DNA from: Flavobacteriaceae bacterium
GTDB lineage: Bacteria; Bacteroidota; Bacteroidia; Flavobacteriales; Flavobacteriaceae
Assembly: GCA_002746415.1 (NCBI GenBank)
Contig: NVXD01000021.1
Span: 31,198 to 95,197, forward strand
Length of the DNA: 64,000 nt
Direction: 5' to 3'
Shown: positions 16,455 to 24,768 of the stretch, piece after piece
Position numbering within the stretch: the first letter of the stretch is position 1
Layout: each line of letters begins with the position of its first letter
Position numbers and translations under genes: made by a program
The notes under the pieces: generated by a model
Seen by the model: only the letters and a program-made list of their open reading frames with translations
What the model was told of the DNA's origin: nothing
Database searches by the model: none

Positions 16455-17591
16455 TTATTCTAATTCTACCCAAACACTTCCTTCTTTGTGAGACTCCACA
16501 GTACTTTCTATAAAGTCCATTCCACGTACACCATCTAACATGGTTGGGAATTCACCGTCATTATATTTCTCTCCTCTTATGGCTTTTGCAGCTCCTTTAT
16601 AGATGTTTGCCATAGAATCAAAAATTCCTTCAGGGTGCCCTGCAGGTAATTTAGTTCCGTCTAATGACAATTCGCTATTGTAAGCGTGCCCAGGCTTGTA
16701 TACTTGCAATGGTTCTGTATCACTCATTTTATACAAGAAATTAGGTTTTTCTTGTTCCCAACGGAATGCTCCTTTTTCTCCATAAATGGCAATTGCCAGT
16801 CCGTTTTCCTCTCCAGTAGCTACTTGACTCCCACGAATAACACCTTTTACATGTTCTCCCATTCTTATAAGTACGGTACCATCAATATCCATAAGGTTAT
16901 CCTCATACAGATAGTTGAAGTCACATAAAAGTGATTTTACACGTAAGCCAGTGGTATATTCAACAAGGTTAAAGGCATGAACACCAATATCCCCCATACA
17001 AGAACTAATTCCTGCTTTTTTAGGATCTAAACGCCATACAGACGACCGTTTTTCCTTGTCATGAATAATGGTATTGATCCATCCTTGATAATAACGCGCA
17101 TCAACTTTATGAATTTTACCTAAAGCTCCTTCCTTTATCATTTCCCGCATTTGGCGCACCATAGGATATCCAGTATAGGTATGCGTTAATGCAAATACAG
17201 TTCCTGATTTTTTGTGCGCTTCTTGCAATATTTTAGCTTCTTCCAAGGATGTAGTCATCGGCTTTTCGCAAATCACGTGAAAGCCATTTTCTATCAACTT
17301 TTTTGCCATTGGAAAATGCAAAAAGTTGGGTGTAAGAATAGAACACACTTGAATACGCTCATCTTCCGGCAACTTTAATTCTTCAGCAACCAAAGTGTCA
17401 AAATCTTTATATATTCTATTGGTTGGTATTCCTATTTCTTCAGCAAAACCAATATTTTGTTCCCAATCCGGGTTAAAACATGCTCCGACAATTTCATAAT
17501 TATCGTTGATAAATGATGCGACTCTATGTAATACCCCAATAAGTGAATCTCCACCACCCCCTAATACTCCTAATCTAATTTTCTTTGCCAT
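16455..17591 (-). CDS. Gfo/Idh/MocA family NAD(P)-dependent oxidoreductase (cytoplasmic)
   Basis: 378 residues, no signal peptide. The N-terminal Rossmann fold starts IRLGVLGGGGDSLIG; the family motif EKP is at residues 109-111 (VICEKPMTTS), and the catalytic-region segment GDIGVHAFNLVEY supplies the conserved Asp and His. In this locus it may reduce a 3-keto sugar or oxidise a sugar at C3, as relatives do in 3-keto-glycoside pathways. It lies 129 bp downstream of the MFS gene on the same strand. Direction and substrate are inferred. Confidence 0.9.
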   Translation of the reverse strand: MAKKIRLGVLGGGGDSLIGVLHRVASFINDNYEIVGACFNPDWEQNIGFAEEIGIPTNRIYKDFDTLVAEELKLPEDERIQVCSILTPNFLHFPMAKKLIENGFHVICEKPMTTSLEEAKILQEAHKKSGTVFALTHTYTGYPMVRQMREMIKEGALGKIHKVDARYYQGWINTIIHDKEKRSSVWRLDPKKAGISSCMGDIGVHAFNLVEYTTGLRVKSLLCDFNYLYEDNLMDIDGTVLIRMGEHVKGVIRGSQVATGEENGLAIAIYGEKGAFRWEQEKPNFLYKMSDTEPLQVYKPGHAYNSELSLDGTKLPAGHPEGIFDSMANIYKGAAKAIRGEKYNDGEFPTMLDGVRGMDFIESTVESHKEGSVWVELE

Positions 17592-17720
17592 TTTTTTATT
17601 CTTAATGTTACCTATTCCTATTCAAAATTAAAATGTATCGAGAAACATTCCTATTAAAAAATGCGTTCTCGATACAATTTCTTTATTTCAAGATCATCAA
17701 TTAAGATGATTACTGGGCTA

Positions 17721-18950
17721 TTAATGCCCTTCCTGTGCTACTCTTCCTTCTTCCACTTTGTTCCTCATAAAAAACAAAATACCAAACAATACAATCAAAA
17801 TTACTGGAAACCATACCATGTTCCCTAACGTTGATTGCCCAGCAACCAAATCAGCACTTTCTTCAGAAATTCCAGATGCAATTGCCGTTTCACGAGCACC
17901 ATCTAACCAATTACCAATTACTGGTTGCCATATGGCAGTGGATAGCATTCCTACTCCTCCAACCAATGACATTCCTAATGCTCCCGATTTTGGAATATAT
18001 TCTGCTACAAAACCAATCATAGTTGGCCAGAAATACATAACACCAATTGCAAATAATACTGCCGCTACATATACCATTCCACCAGTTGCAGAACTCATTA
18101 AGTATATGGCAATAGTTGCTACAACTGCCGAAATTAATAAAATTGCAGGCGGGTTTATTTTTTTCAAAACTGCTCCACCAAAATAGCGTCCTATAGCCAT
18201 TAATCCTGTTATCATTGCCAAAACAAGCATTGGGCTAGCTCCCGTACTGGACAATATCCGTTCTACCCATTGTTGTGGTCCAAATTCTGAAATTGCAGTT
18301 AAGGACATACACACAAAAATAAAAAGGAACAATGGGGTAAAGACATTTTTAATATTCTCTTTTGTATCAGAAACAATATTTTCACTTTTTGGAAATATTT
18401 GACCAAAGAATAAAATTCCATAGAGTATAGTAGGAATCAGCATAATGCTTATCTGTATTTGCCATCCCATTCCAGCATCAGTCATGAACTTAGAAGCCAA
18501 AGCACCAACAACGATACCACCTGGAAACCACATGTGAAATTTGTTCAACATTGCTGTACGCTTTTTAGTATACATGTCAGCAATCATAGGGTTACAAGCT
18601 GCTTCTACAGAACCATTCGCAAAACCAATAAAGAACGTTGAAATCAATAAAGTCCAATAACCTGTAGCCATAATAGTCATCACCAATCCTAAAATATGAC
18701 AAATAAAGGCAACGGCCATTAATTTTTTAGGTCCTACTGAGTTATATACAAGACCACCTATTACAGTAGCTATAGGAAACCCTAAAAACGCCATGCTATT
18801 CACAAACCCCAACTGAGTATCCGTAAGTGCAAAATCCACCCCCAACTGCCCTAATATTCCAGCTCTAACTCCAAAGGTCATTGCTGTCACTATCAAAGAG
18901 ACACATGCCGCTAGGAATAACCTCTTATTATTTACTTCTTTCGTACTCAT
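17721..18950 (-). CDS. MFS sugar permease
   Basis: 409 residues with about 12 hydrophobic segments. The loop following the second segment (YNSVGPKKLMAV) is a variant of the MFS signature. The protein resembles FucP-like sugar:proton symporters in the pattern FGVRAGILGQL and in lacking large loops. It is 43 bp after the second MFS gene and precedes the Gfo/Idh/MocA gene, so it probably imports the sugar or keto-sugar product of the locus. The substrate is unknown. Confidence 0.85.
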   Translation of the reverse strand: MSTKEVNNKRLFLAACVSLIVTAMTFGVRAGILGQLGVDFALTDTQLGFVNSMAFLGFPIATVIGGLVYNSVGPKKLMAVAFICHILGLVMTIMATGYWTLLISTFFIGFANGSVEAACNPMIADMYTKKRTAMLNKFHMWFPGGIVVGALASKFMTDAGMGWQIQISIMLIPTILYGILFFGQIFPKSENIVSDTKENIKNVFTPLFLFIFVCMSLTAISEFGPQQWVERILSSTGASPMLVLAMITGLMAIGRYFGGAVLKKINPPAILLISAVVATIAIYLMSSATGGMVYVAAVLFAIGVMYFWPTMIGFVAEYIPKSGALGMSLVGGVGMLSTAIWQPVIGNWLDGARETAIASGISEESADLVAGQSTLGNMVWFPVILIVLFGILFFMRNKVEEGRVAQEGH

Positions 18951-18993
18951 AATTTGTTTGTTTTTGGTTTAGTCAATTAATATATTTATTATT

Positions 18994-20223
18994 TTATGAT
19001 TTATAAGTTATTTTCTCGTTTTTGAACAAAATAGCGAAGAAAAGTAATACAAAAAGTGCAAATGCCGCAGGGTATATCCATACTATTTCCCAATCATGGG
19101 TGTTATTTTCTAAGATATATATATCTGTTATTTTACCCGCTATCCAAAAACCAATTAACATACCAACTCCATAAGTGGCCAAAGTAATTAACCCCTGGGC
19201 GGCACTTTTATGTTTTTCTCCAGCCTTACTATCTGTATAAATCTGTCCTGACACAAAGAAAAAATCATAACAGATACCATGCAGTGCTATACCCATAAGA
19301 AGCATAAAGGTAAGTTCGTCTGCATTCCCAAATGCAAATAAGATGTAGCGAAGCACCCAAGCCAACATCGCCACTAAAATGGTCTTTTTGAAACCCCACT
19401 TAGTAAAAAAATAAGGCAATAAAAGCATGAACAAAATTTCAGAAATTTGACCAATGGTCATTTTTCCTGTCGGGTATTCCATTCCAGCCTCCACTAAAAA
19501 AGGATTCGCATTCTGATAATAAAAAGCAAGTGGAATACAAATAAGGACAGAGGAAATAAAGAAAATTAGAAAATTTCTATCCTTTAATAAATTCAAGGCG
19601 TCAAGACCTAGCACATTAGAAAGTGTTACTTTTTGGGTTTTATCAACTCTTGGCGGTGTCTTTGGAAGAGCAAAACTAAACAATCCTAATACTAGTGAAG
19701 CAATCGCGGTCATTAAAAAAGTGTTTTTAAGCATCCCTTCAGCTATTCCCGATTCTGAGTCCCAGTGAAAAACATAACTTATGACCAAGCCAGCTACAAT
19801 CCACCCTAGTGTACCAAAAACTCTTATATATGAAAATTCTTTGGCAGGATTCTTCATTTGATTGAAAGACACAGAGTTCACCAAAGCCAATGTAGGCATA
19901 TACAAAATCATGTATCCAAAAACAATAGGATAAAACAACTCAAAATCTGAAATACCATACATTAGATATAGTAATCCCGCCCCAAGTATATGTAAAATAC
20001 CTAAGATTCTTTCGGCGTTAAAAAAACGGTCGGCAATCAATCCAATAACAAAAGGTGCTATGATTGCTCCCCAAGATTGAGTAGAAAAAGCCATGCTTAT
20101 TTCCCCTCCATTGGCCTTAATATTATTTCCAAGAAAAGTTCCAAGGGTTACAAACCAACCGCCCCAAATGAAAAATTCCAAGAACATCATTATGGAAAGT
20201 TGCGCTCGTATTTTTGCGTTCAT
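18994..20223 (-). CDS. MFS permease, nucleoside:H+ symporter (NupG/XapB)-like
   Basis: 409 residues with about 12 membrane segments. The start MNAKIRAQLSIMMFLEFFIWGGWFVTLG and the motif YIRVFGTLGWIVAGL match the NupG-like branch of the major facilitator superfamily. In Bacteroidota, members of this branch often lie in sugar-utilisation loci rather than nucleoside loci. The gene lies 8 bp downstream of the DinB gene and 43 bp upstream of the FucP-like MFS gene, so two permeases are in one operon. They may take up different intermediates. Confidence 0.85.
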   Translation of the reverse strand: MNAKIRAQLSIMMFLEFFIWGGWFVTLGTFLGNNIKANGGEISMAFSTQSWGAIIAPFVIGLIADRFFNAERILGILHILGAGLLYLMYGISDFELFYPIVFGYMILYMPTLALVNSVSFNQMKNPAKEFSYIRVFGTLGWIVAGLVISYVFHWDSESGIAEGMLKNTFLMTAIASLVLGLFSFALPKTPPRVDKTQKVTLSNVLGLDALNLLKDRNFLIFFISSVLICIPLAFYYQNANPFLVEAGMEYPTGKMTIGQISEILFMLLLPYFFTKWGFKKTILVAMLAWVLRYILFAFGNADELTFMLLMGIALHGICYDFFFVSGQIYTDSKAGEKHKSAAQGLITLATYGVGMLIGFWIAGKITDIYILENNTHDWEIVWIYPAAFALFVLLFFAILFKNEKITYKS

Positions 20224-20231
20224 TTATATCC

Positions 20232-20675
20232 TTATCGTTTGTAAAAAATATAGTCCAAAGATGGAGGTTCTATACCATTTTTCCTAAAATCCATTAATAT
20301 TTGCCCTCTATGGTGGGTAGAATGGTTTGTGATATGGAACAAAATATCATTTACATTATTGGTGAACAATCTTCCTTTAGAATTTTCATAATCTATCCGC
20401 TTTTCAAAATCATCTGCATTGGTCACTATTTCAAAAGAACTTCTTTGGTTTTCATAATGAATGTCTTCCCAATTTTCTATGGAATGAACGTCCCATACAC
20501 CATAGGTAGGCTTTTTTCCTATAATTCTACAATTCCAAATATGATGAGCATTTAGAATATGGCTAAATAGCTGCATGCTCTTCTCAGGTATAGCATCCAT
20601 TTTAGCACATTCTTCAATAAGTTTTTTGTTGCAATAAAAATTATAATCAAACAGTTGGTTAAAAAAAACGTTCAT
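20232..20675 (-). CDS. DinB family protein
   Basis: 147 residues forming a predicted four-helix bundle. The conserved metal-binding His pattern of DinB/YfiT proteins is visible: an early NAHHIWNCRI segment and the C-terminal HITNHSTHHRGQIL motif. DinB-superfamily members include thiol transferases and proteins of unknown activity. It lies 20 bp after the TIM-barrel lipoprotein and 8 bp before the NupG-like gene, so it is embedded in the sugar operon; whether it takes part in the pathway is unknown. Confidence 0.85.
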   Translation of the reverse strand: MNVFFNQLFDYNFYCNKKLIEECAKMDAIPEKSMQLFSHILNAHHIWNCRIIGKKPTYGVWDVHSIENWEDIHYENQRSSFEIVTNADDFEKRIDYENSKGRLFTNNVNDILFHITNHSTHHRGQILMDFRKNGIEPPSLDYIFYKR

Positions 20676-20695
20676 GAAATTTTGGTAATAGGTTT

Positions 20696-21685
20696 TTATT
20701 CCAGCTTTGCAGCTGCACTGAGCAATAACTTTTTTGTAGCTATTATCCCTTCTTCTTCACCCAGTTCATGGCCTTCATATTCCACACCAATATAACCGTT
20801 ATAGCCTTCATCTTTTACAATTTGAAGAATTCTAGTGTAATCCATTCTTGTTTCATTTCCTTCCGCATCAAAATTATTGGACTTTGCACTAACACCAATT
20901 GCATAGGGCATTAATTCTTTAATCCCTTTGTACAAATCATAACTTTCAACACAATTCCAGCCCTCATCTGTTCGCTCTCTTTTAATACAGAAATTTCCAA
21001 AATCTGGCAATGTACCGCAATTGTCCATTCCTACTTTGGCCATAACTTCTGCCAACATATTACCTTTAGAAGATAAGCCTCCATGGTTTTCAACAATTAC
21101 ATTAATATTTTTTTCCTTAGCATATGTAGCCAACTGTGTTAATCCATCAACAGAATTTGTAACCCATTCTTCTGGAACATCACTCCCCCCAAGATTTACT
21201 CTTATAGAATGGCAGCCCATTGCAGCAGCTGCATCTACCCATTTATAGTGATTCTCAACCGCAGCCTTTCTTTCTGCAGCATCAGAAACTGCCAAATTTC
21301 CCTGTCCATCTATCATTATCAATACGTTTTCCATTCCATATTTTTTGCTTTCAGCATTACATTTCTCTACAAAGGCAGCCATAGCCGCTTCAGAAAAATT
21401 AGCCGCCTCCAACTCAGGGTAATACAATTGGCTTACATACTCCAACCCACTAAAACCCCAGTTCTTAGCTTTTTCAGCAAAAGTATACGGATCCACACTA
21501 TCCTGTCTTATCATTTTATTGATGGACCATTGTGCTAATGACAATTTAAAGAAAGGCTCTTTATTCTCAACGATAGTTTCTTCTACAACTTCTTTTTTCT
21601 TGACATCCTTACATCCAGAAGCAACACATAAAAAAAGTGCCATTCCAAAAAAGGCACCATACTTTAAAATACTATTTAGTTTCAT
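20696..21685 (-). CDS. Periplasmic TIM-barrel isomerase/epimerase-like lipoprotein
   Basis: 329 residues. The N-terminus (from MKLNSILKYGAFFG through FLCVASGC) is a lipoprotein signal with Cys near residue 25, so this protein acts outside the cytoplasm. The domain is a xylose-isomerase-like TIM barrel with NVIVENHGGLSSKG, GTLPDFGNF and YIGVEYEGHELGEEEG segments holding likely metal ligands. Exported members are frequent beside GMC and DUF1080 genes. It heads the minus-strand operon and is divergent from the GMC oxidoreductase, which suggests a shared control region at 21686-21812. Confidence 0.85.
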   Translation of the reverse strand: MKLNSILKYGAFFGMALFLCVASGCKDVKKKEVVEETIVENKEPFFKLSLAQWSINKMIRQDSVDPYTFAEKAKNWGFSGLEYVSQLYYPELEAANFSEAAMAAFVEKCNAESKKYGMENVLIMIDGQGNLAVSDAAERKAAVENHYKWVDAAAAMGCHSIRVNLGGSDVPEEWVTNSVDGLTQLATYAKEKNINVIVENHGGLSSKGNMLAEVMAKVGMDNCGTLPDFGNFCIKRERTDEGWNCVESYDLYKGIKELMPYAIGVSAKSNNFDAEGNETRMDYTRILQIVKDEGYNGYIGVEYEGHELGEEEGIIATKKLLLSAAAKLE

Positions 21686-21812
21686 TTTCTTAAATTTTGA
21701 GTTTTATTGCTCAGCTACAACGTTATAGTGCGACTCTGATAAAAAGAGTAGCGAATAAATGTAAAGAATTAATTTTATATTTAATAAATTTATGAAATAA
21801 ACAATTCTATAA

Positions 21813-23525
21813 ATGAGTAAATTCTATTTTAATGAAGAACAGGAATCGTATGATGCGATTGTTGTTGGAACTGGTATCAGTGGTGGCTGGGCGGCCAAAG
21901 AGTTATGTGAAAAAGGACTAAAAACACTGGTTCTAGAACGAGGCAGAATGGTAACTCATATTGAAGATTACAAAACTGCTCATATGGACCCTTGGGATTT
22001 CCCAAACAATGGCAGACCAAGTCGAGAAGATCTTAAAAAACAAGAAAAGCAAAATAGAACCGGGTATACTACAAATGCCACTATTAAAGATTGGTTTGTA
22101 AATGATTTGGAGCATCCTTATAATGAAACCAAGCGTTTTGATTGGATGCGTGGGTATCATGTAGGTGGTAGGTCCATTATGTGGGGACGACACAGCTACA
22201 GATGGAGTGATATTGATTTTAAAGCAAATCTAACTGATGGCACTGCTGTTGACTGGCCAGTAAGATATAAGGATATTGCCCCTTGGTATGACAAAGTAGA
22301 AACTTATATAGGAGTAACGGGTGAAAAACTAGGGTTGCCACAATTGCCAGATGGGCAATTTGAACCCATGTTTGAATTGAACTGTGTTGAGCAACACATT
22401 AAGGAACAAGTACAAGAAAATTTTGATGGTCGGGCATTTACAGCTGGTCGTATTGCACATATTAATAGTGACAAACAATTTGACGGCCGTACGCGATGTC
22501 AGCATAGAAATAGATGTAGTAGAGGGTGTCCTTTTGGAGCATATTTTAGTAGTAACTCCTCTACCTTGCCAGCTGCAGAGCGCACAGGGAACTTAACTTT
22601 AAGACCCGATAGTATAGTCCATGAAGTTATTTATGATGCGGACACGCAAAAAGCTACTGGAGTTAAAGTTATTGATAGGATAACAAAAGAAGTTTTTGAA
22701 TTTAAAGCAAATGTAATTTTCCTTTGTGCATCTGCCATTGCTTCAACATCTATATTAATGCAATCCAAATCTAATCGTTTTCCAAATGGCATGGGTAATG
22801 ACTCTGATCAATTGGGACGTAATATTATGGACCATCACCTTAACGTTGGTGCAGGTGGAAAATTAGATGGTTTTGAAGATAAATATTATAAAGGTCGTAG
22901 ACCTGGTGGTGTTTATGTCCCAAGATTTAGAAACTTAGGAGGTAAAACCAATAGCAAGGACTTTATCCGTGGATATGGCTATCAAGGAGGTGCCAGTAGG
23001 GGTAATTGGTCAGATGCTATAGCAGAAATGTCTTATGGTAAAGACTTAAAAGAAAGTATTCTTAAACCCGGTGGTTGGACATTTGGTATGGGAGGCTTTG
23101 GAGAAGTACTTCCTTATCATGATAATAAAATGACTTTAAATGATGACAAATTAGATGCCTGGGGACTGCCTACCGTAACCTTTGATGCGGCATATGGTGA
23201 AAATGAATACAACATGCGAAAGGATATGATGGAGAATGCTGCAGAAATGTTGGAAAAATCTGGCCTTAGGGATGTGCAACCATTTGATGGTCAAAGTGCC
23301 TTAGGTTTGGGGATACACGAAATGGGAACAGCACGTATGGGTAGAGACCCAAAAACATCCGTTCTTAATGGGAACAACCAAATACACGCAGTAAAAAATG
23401 TTTATGTTACTGATGGGTCTTTTATGACCTCAGCTAGTTGTGTAAACCCTTCATTGACCTATATGGCATTTACAGCCAGAGCAGTAGACCATGCAGTAAA
23501 TGAACTTAAAAAAGCAAATATATAA
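21813..23525 (+). CDS. GMC family FAD-dependent oxidoreductase (candidate glycoside 3-dehydrogenase large subunit)
   Basis: 570 residues. The FAD-binding motif GTGISGG is at 19-25 with the ribose-binding Glu in LVLERG (E42). A Cys-rich segment CQHRNRCSRGCPFGAY near 230 is typical of membrane-chain-linked GMC dehydrogenases. The catalytic His-Asn pair is H502 (IHEMGTARMG) and N545 (SCVNPSLT). There is no signal peptide; export could occur together with the Tat-type partner encoded by the next gene, whose ATG overlaps this stop codon by one base. This large-plus-small subunit pairing is that of gluconate 2-dehydrogenase and of glucoside 3-dehydrogenase. No cytochrome c subunit is encoded nearby. 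Confidence 0.92.
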   Translation: MSKFYFNEEQESYDAIVVGTGISGGWAAKELCEKGLKTLVLERGRMVTHIEDYKTAHMDPWDFPNNGRPSREDLKKQEKQNRTGYTTNATIKDWFVNDLEHPYNETKRFDWMRGYHVGGRSIMWGRHSYRWSDIDFKANLTDGTAVDWPVRYKDIAPWYDKVETYIGVTGEKLGLPQLPDGQFEPMFELNCVEQHIKEQVQENFDGRAFTAGRIAHINSDKQFDGRTRCQHRNRCSRGCPFGAYFSSNSSTLPAAERTGNLTLRPDSIVHEVIYDADTQKATGVKVIDRITKEVFEFKANVIFLCASAIASTSILMQSKSNRFPNGMGNDSDQLGRNIMDHHLNVGAGGKLDGFEDKYYKGRRPGGVYVPRFRNLGGKTNSKDFIRGYGYQGGASRGNWSDAIAEMSYGKDLKESILKPGGWTFGMGGFGEVLPYHDNKMTLNDDKLDAWGLPTVTFDAAYGENEYNMRKDMMENAAEMLEKSGLRDVQPFDGQSALGLGIHEMGTARMGRDPKTSVLNGNNQIHAVKNVYVTDGSFMTSASCVNPSLTYMAFTARAVDHAVNELKKANI

Positions 23526-24175
23526 TGGATAGAAGAGTTGCACTAAAAAATATGGGGCTTGCATTTGGATATGCCGTTGCTACCCCTACCTTGTTGGGTA
23601 TAGTACAAAGTTGTAAGGATGAAAAAAGTGTTTCCTGGACACCTGATTTTTTTACTAAAAACGAAGGAGATGTTATAAAACTTCTTGTAGATATTATTAT
23701 TCCAAAAACCGATACTCCTTCTGCCTCAGAAGTAAATGTACATATGTTCATGGACAAGTTTGCTAATGAGATTATGGAAAAAGAACAGCAAAATTTTATA
23801 AAAATGAGCATGGGCAAATTCATTGATAAGGCCCTAGCTGGTTGTGGTAAAGAAAATGCCGAAGAACTTACATCAGATGACTTGGAACCTATTCTAGCTG
23901 CATCTTTAAACATAACCAAAGAAGAACAAGAAGCTCATTTTGAGCTAATTGGAGCTTACAACCAAGCTTTAGAAGAAGGTGAAACTGCATCTTTAGATGA
24001 GGAGACCGCTAGGTTTGCCTTTGCCTACAATCTTAGGGAAAACACTATTTATGCCTTTAAAACATCTGAATACATAGGTGAGGAAGTATTGGCATACTTA
24101 CCTATTCCAGGCCCTGAATATATTGCTTGTGGTGATCTACAAGAGCTTACCGGAGGCGTAGCTTGGTCCTTATAA
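23525..24175 (+). CDS. Gluconate 2-dehydrogenase subunit 3 family protein (small subunit of the GMC enzyme)
   Basis: 216 residues. The N-terminus MDRRVALKNMGLAFGYAVA has a twin-Arg motif and a hydrophobic stretch consistent with Tat export, followed by a Cys (VQSCKDE) that could be lipidated. The segment LLVDIIIPKTDTPSASEVNVHMFMDKFANEIM is the signature region of the subunit-3 family. It overlaps the GMC gene by one base, so the two are co-translated and almost certainly form a complex. It would chaperone and export the FAD subunit. Confidence 0.9.
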   Translation: MDRRVALKNMGLAFGYAVATPTLLGIVQSCKDEKSVSWTPDFFTKNEGDVIKLLVDIIIPKTDTPSASEVNVHMFMDKFANEIMEKEQQNFIKMSMGKFIDKALAGCGKENAEELTSDDLEPILAASLNITKEEQEAHFELIGAYNQALEEGETASLDEETARFAFAYNLRENTIYAFKTSEYIGEEVLAYLPIPGPEYIACGDLQELTGGVAWSL

Positions 24176-24200
24176 AAATTTGATGATTATATTGACGATA

Positions 24201-24229
24201 AAAAACCTTTCCAATGGAAAGGTTTTTTT
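24201..24229 (+). terminator. Intrinsic terminator after the GMC operon
   Basis: AAAAACCTTTCC and GGAAAGGTTTTT pair over 12 bp around a 3-nt loop, followed by T residues to 24229. Confidence 0.9.
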
Positions 24230-24307
24230 GTCTAAAGTTTTATGAGGTTGTCGCTGAAATACACTGATATAATGTAATATATTTCTTACATTTAAGTTGT
24301 ATAGTAT

Positions 24308-24394
24308 ATGGAAACATATGTTATCATACTGTTCACTTATATCATGTTACTAGTTATCGTTAATCGTGTTTATAAAAAATATGCTAAAAGCTAA
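24308..24394 (+). CDS. 28-residue single-pass membrane peptide (copy 1)
   Basis: A 29-codon frame from ATG 24308 to TAA 24394. It starts METY, has a hydrophobic core of about 15 residues, and ends with a basic tail (NRVYKKYAKS). A second frame of identical length 142 bp downstream shares M1, an acidic residue 2, Y4, L8, Y11, L14, V21, Y25 and K27. That similarity in length and pattern is the main support; there is no clear promoter. It could be a small regulatory membrane peptide or a toxin-like peptide. Confidence 0.45.
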   Translation: METYVIILFTYIMLLVIVNRVYKKYAKS

Positions 24395-24536
24395 AATTTA
24401 GAACGCATATCCTATTAGCTATTCAATTTTAACAGTTAGTTTGTTGAATATTAAGTGTTAAAAAAGTAATTACAACATCTTTTTATCGACTTTATACGTA
24501 GTTAAACTAAGAAACATACCCCTGAAGATATATATC

Positions 24537-24623
24537 ATGGACAATTATATTCTCTTTCTAATCATTTATGTATCGTTATTTCTTTTCTCCTATGGAGTGA
24601 TAAGATCTTATTTAAAGAAATAG
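24537..24623 (+). CDS. 28-residue single-pass membrane peptide (copy 2)
   Basis: A 29-codon frame from ATG 24537 to TAG 24623. It starts MDNY, has a hydrophobic middle, and ends with a basic tail (GVIRSYLKK). It is a sibling of the frame at 24308, with the same length and conserved Tyr and Leu positions. It lies between the GMC terminator and the bidirectional terminator after nrdA. No family recognised. Confidence 0.45.
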   Translation: MDNYILFLIIYVSLFLFSYGVIRSYLKK

Positions 24624-24695
24624 CACCTATGCTAGCATATTCTTAGCAATGGGTAAATTAAGTACATAATCAATATTTTAGTGAAACAAAAAACA

Positions 24696-24740
24696 CCTTA
24701 GAATAAAACCCTATGGTGGGGTGGGTTTATATTTCTAAGG
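24696..24740. terminator. Strong bidirectional terminator downstream of nrdA
   Basis: Outer arms CCTTAGAA and TTCTAAGG (perfect 8 bp) and inner arms AAACCC and GGGTTT form a long hairpin. The plus strand continues CATTTTTTAATT and the minus strand TGTTTTTTGTTT, so it can stop nrdA transcripts and those of the small peptides. Confidence 0.85.
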
Positions 24741-24768
24741 CATTTTTTAATTATTTATAGGGAGGATA

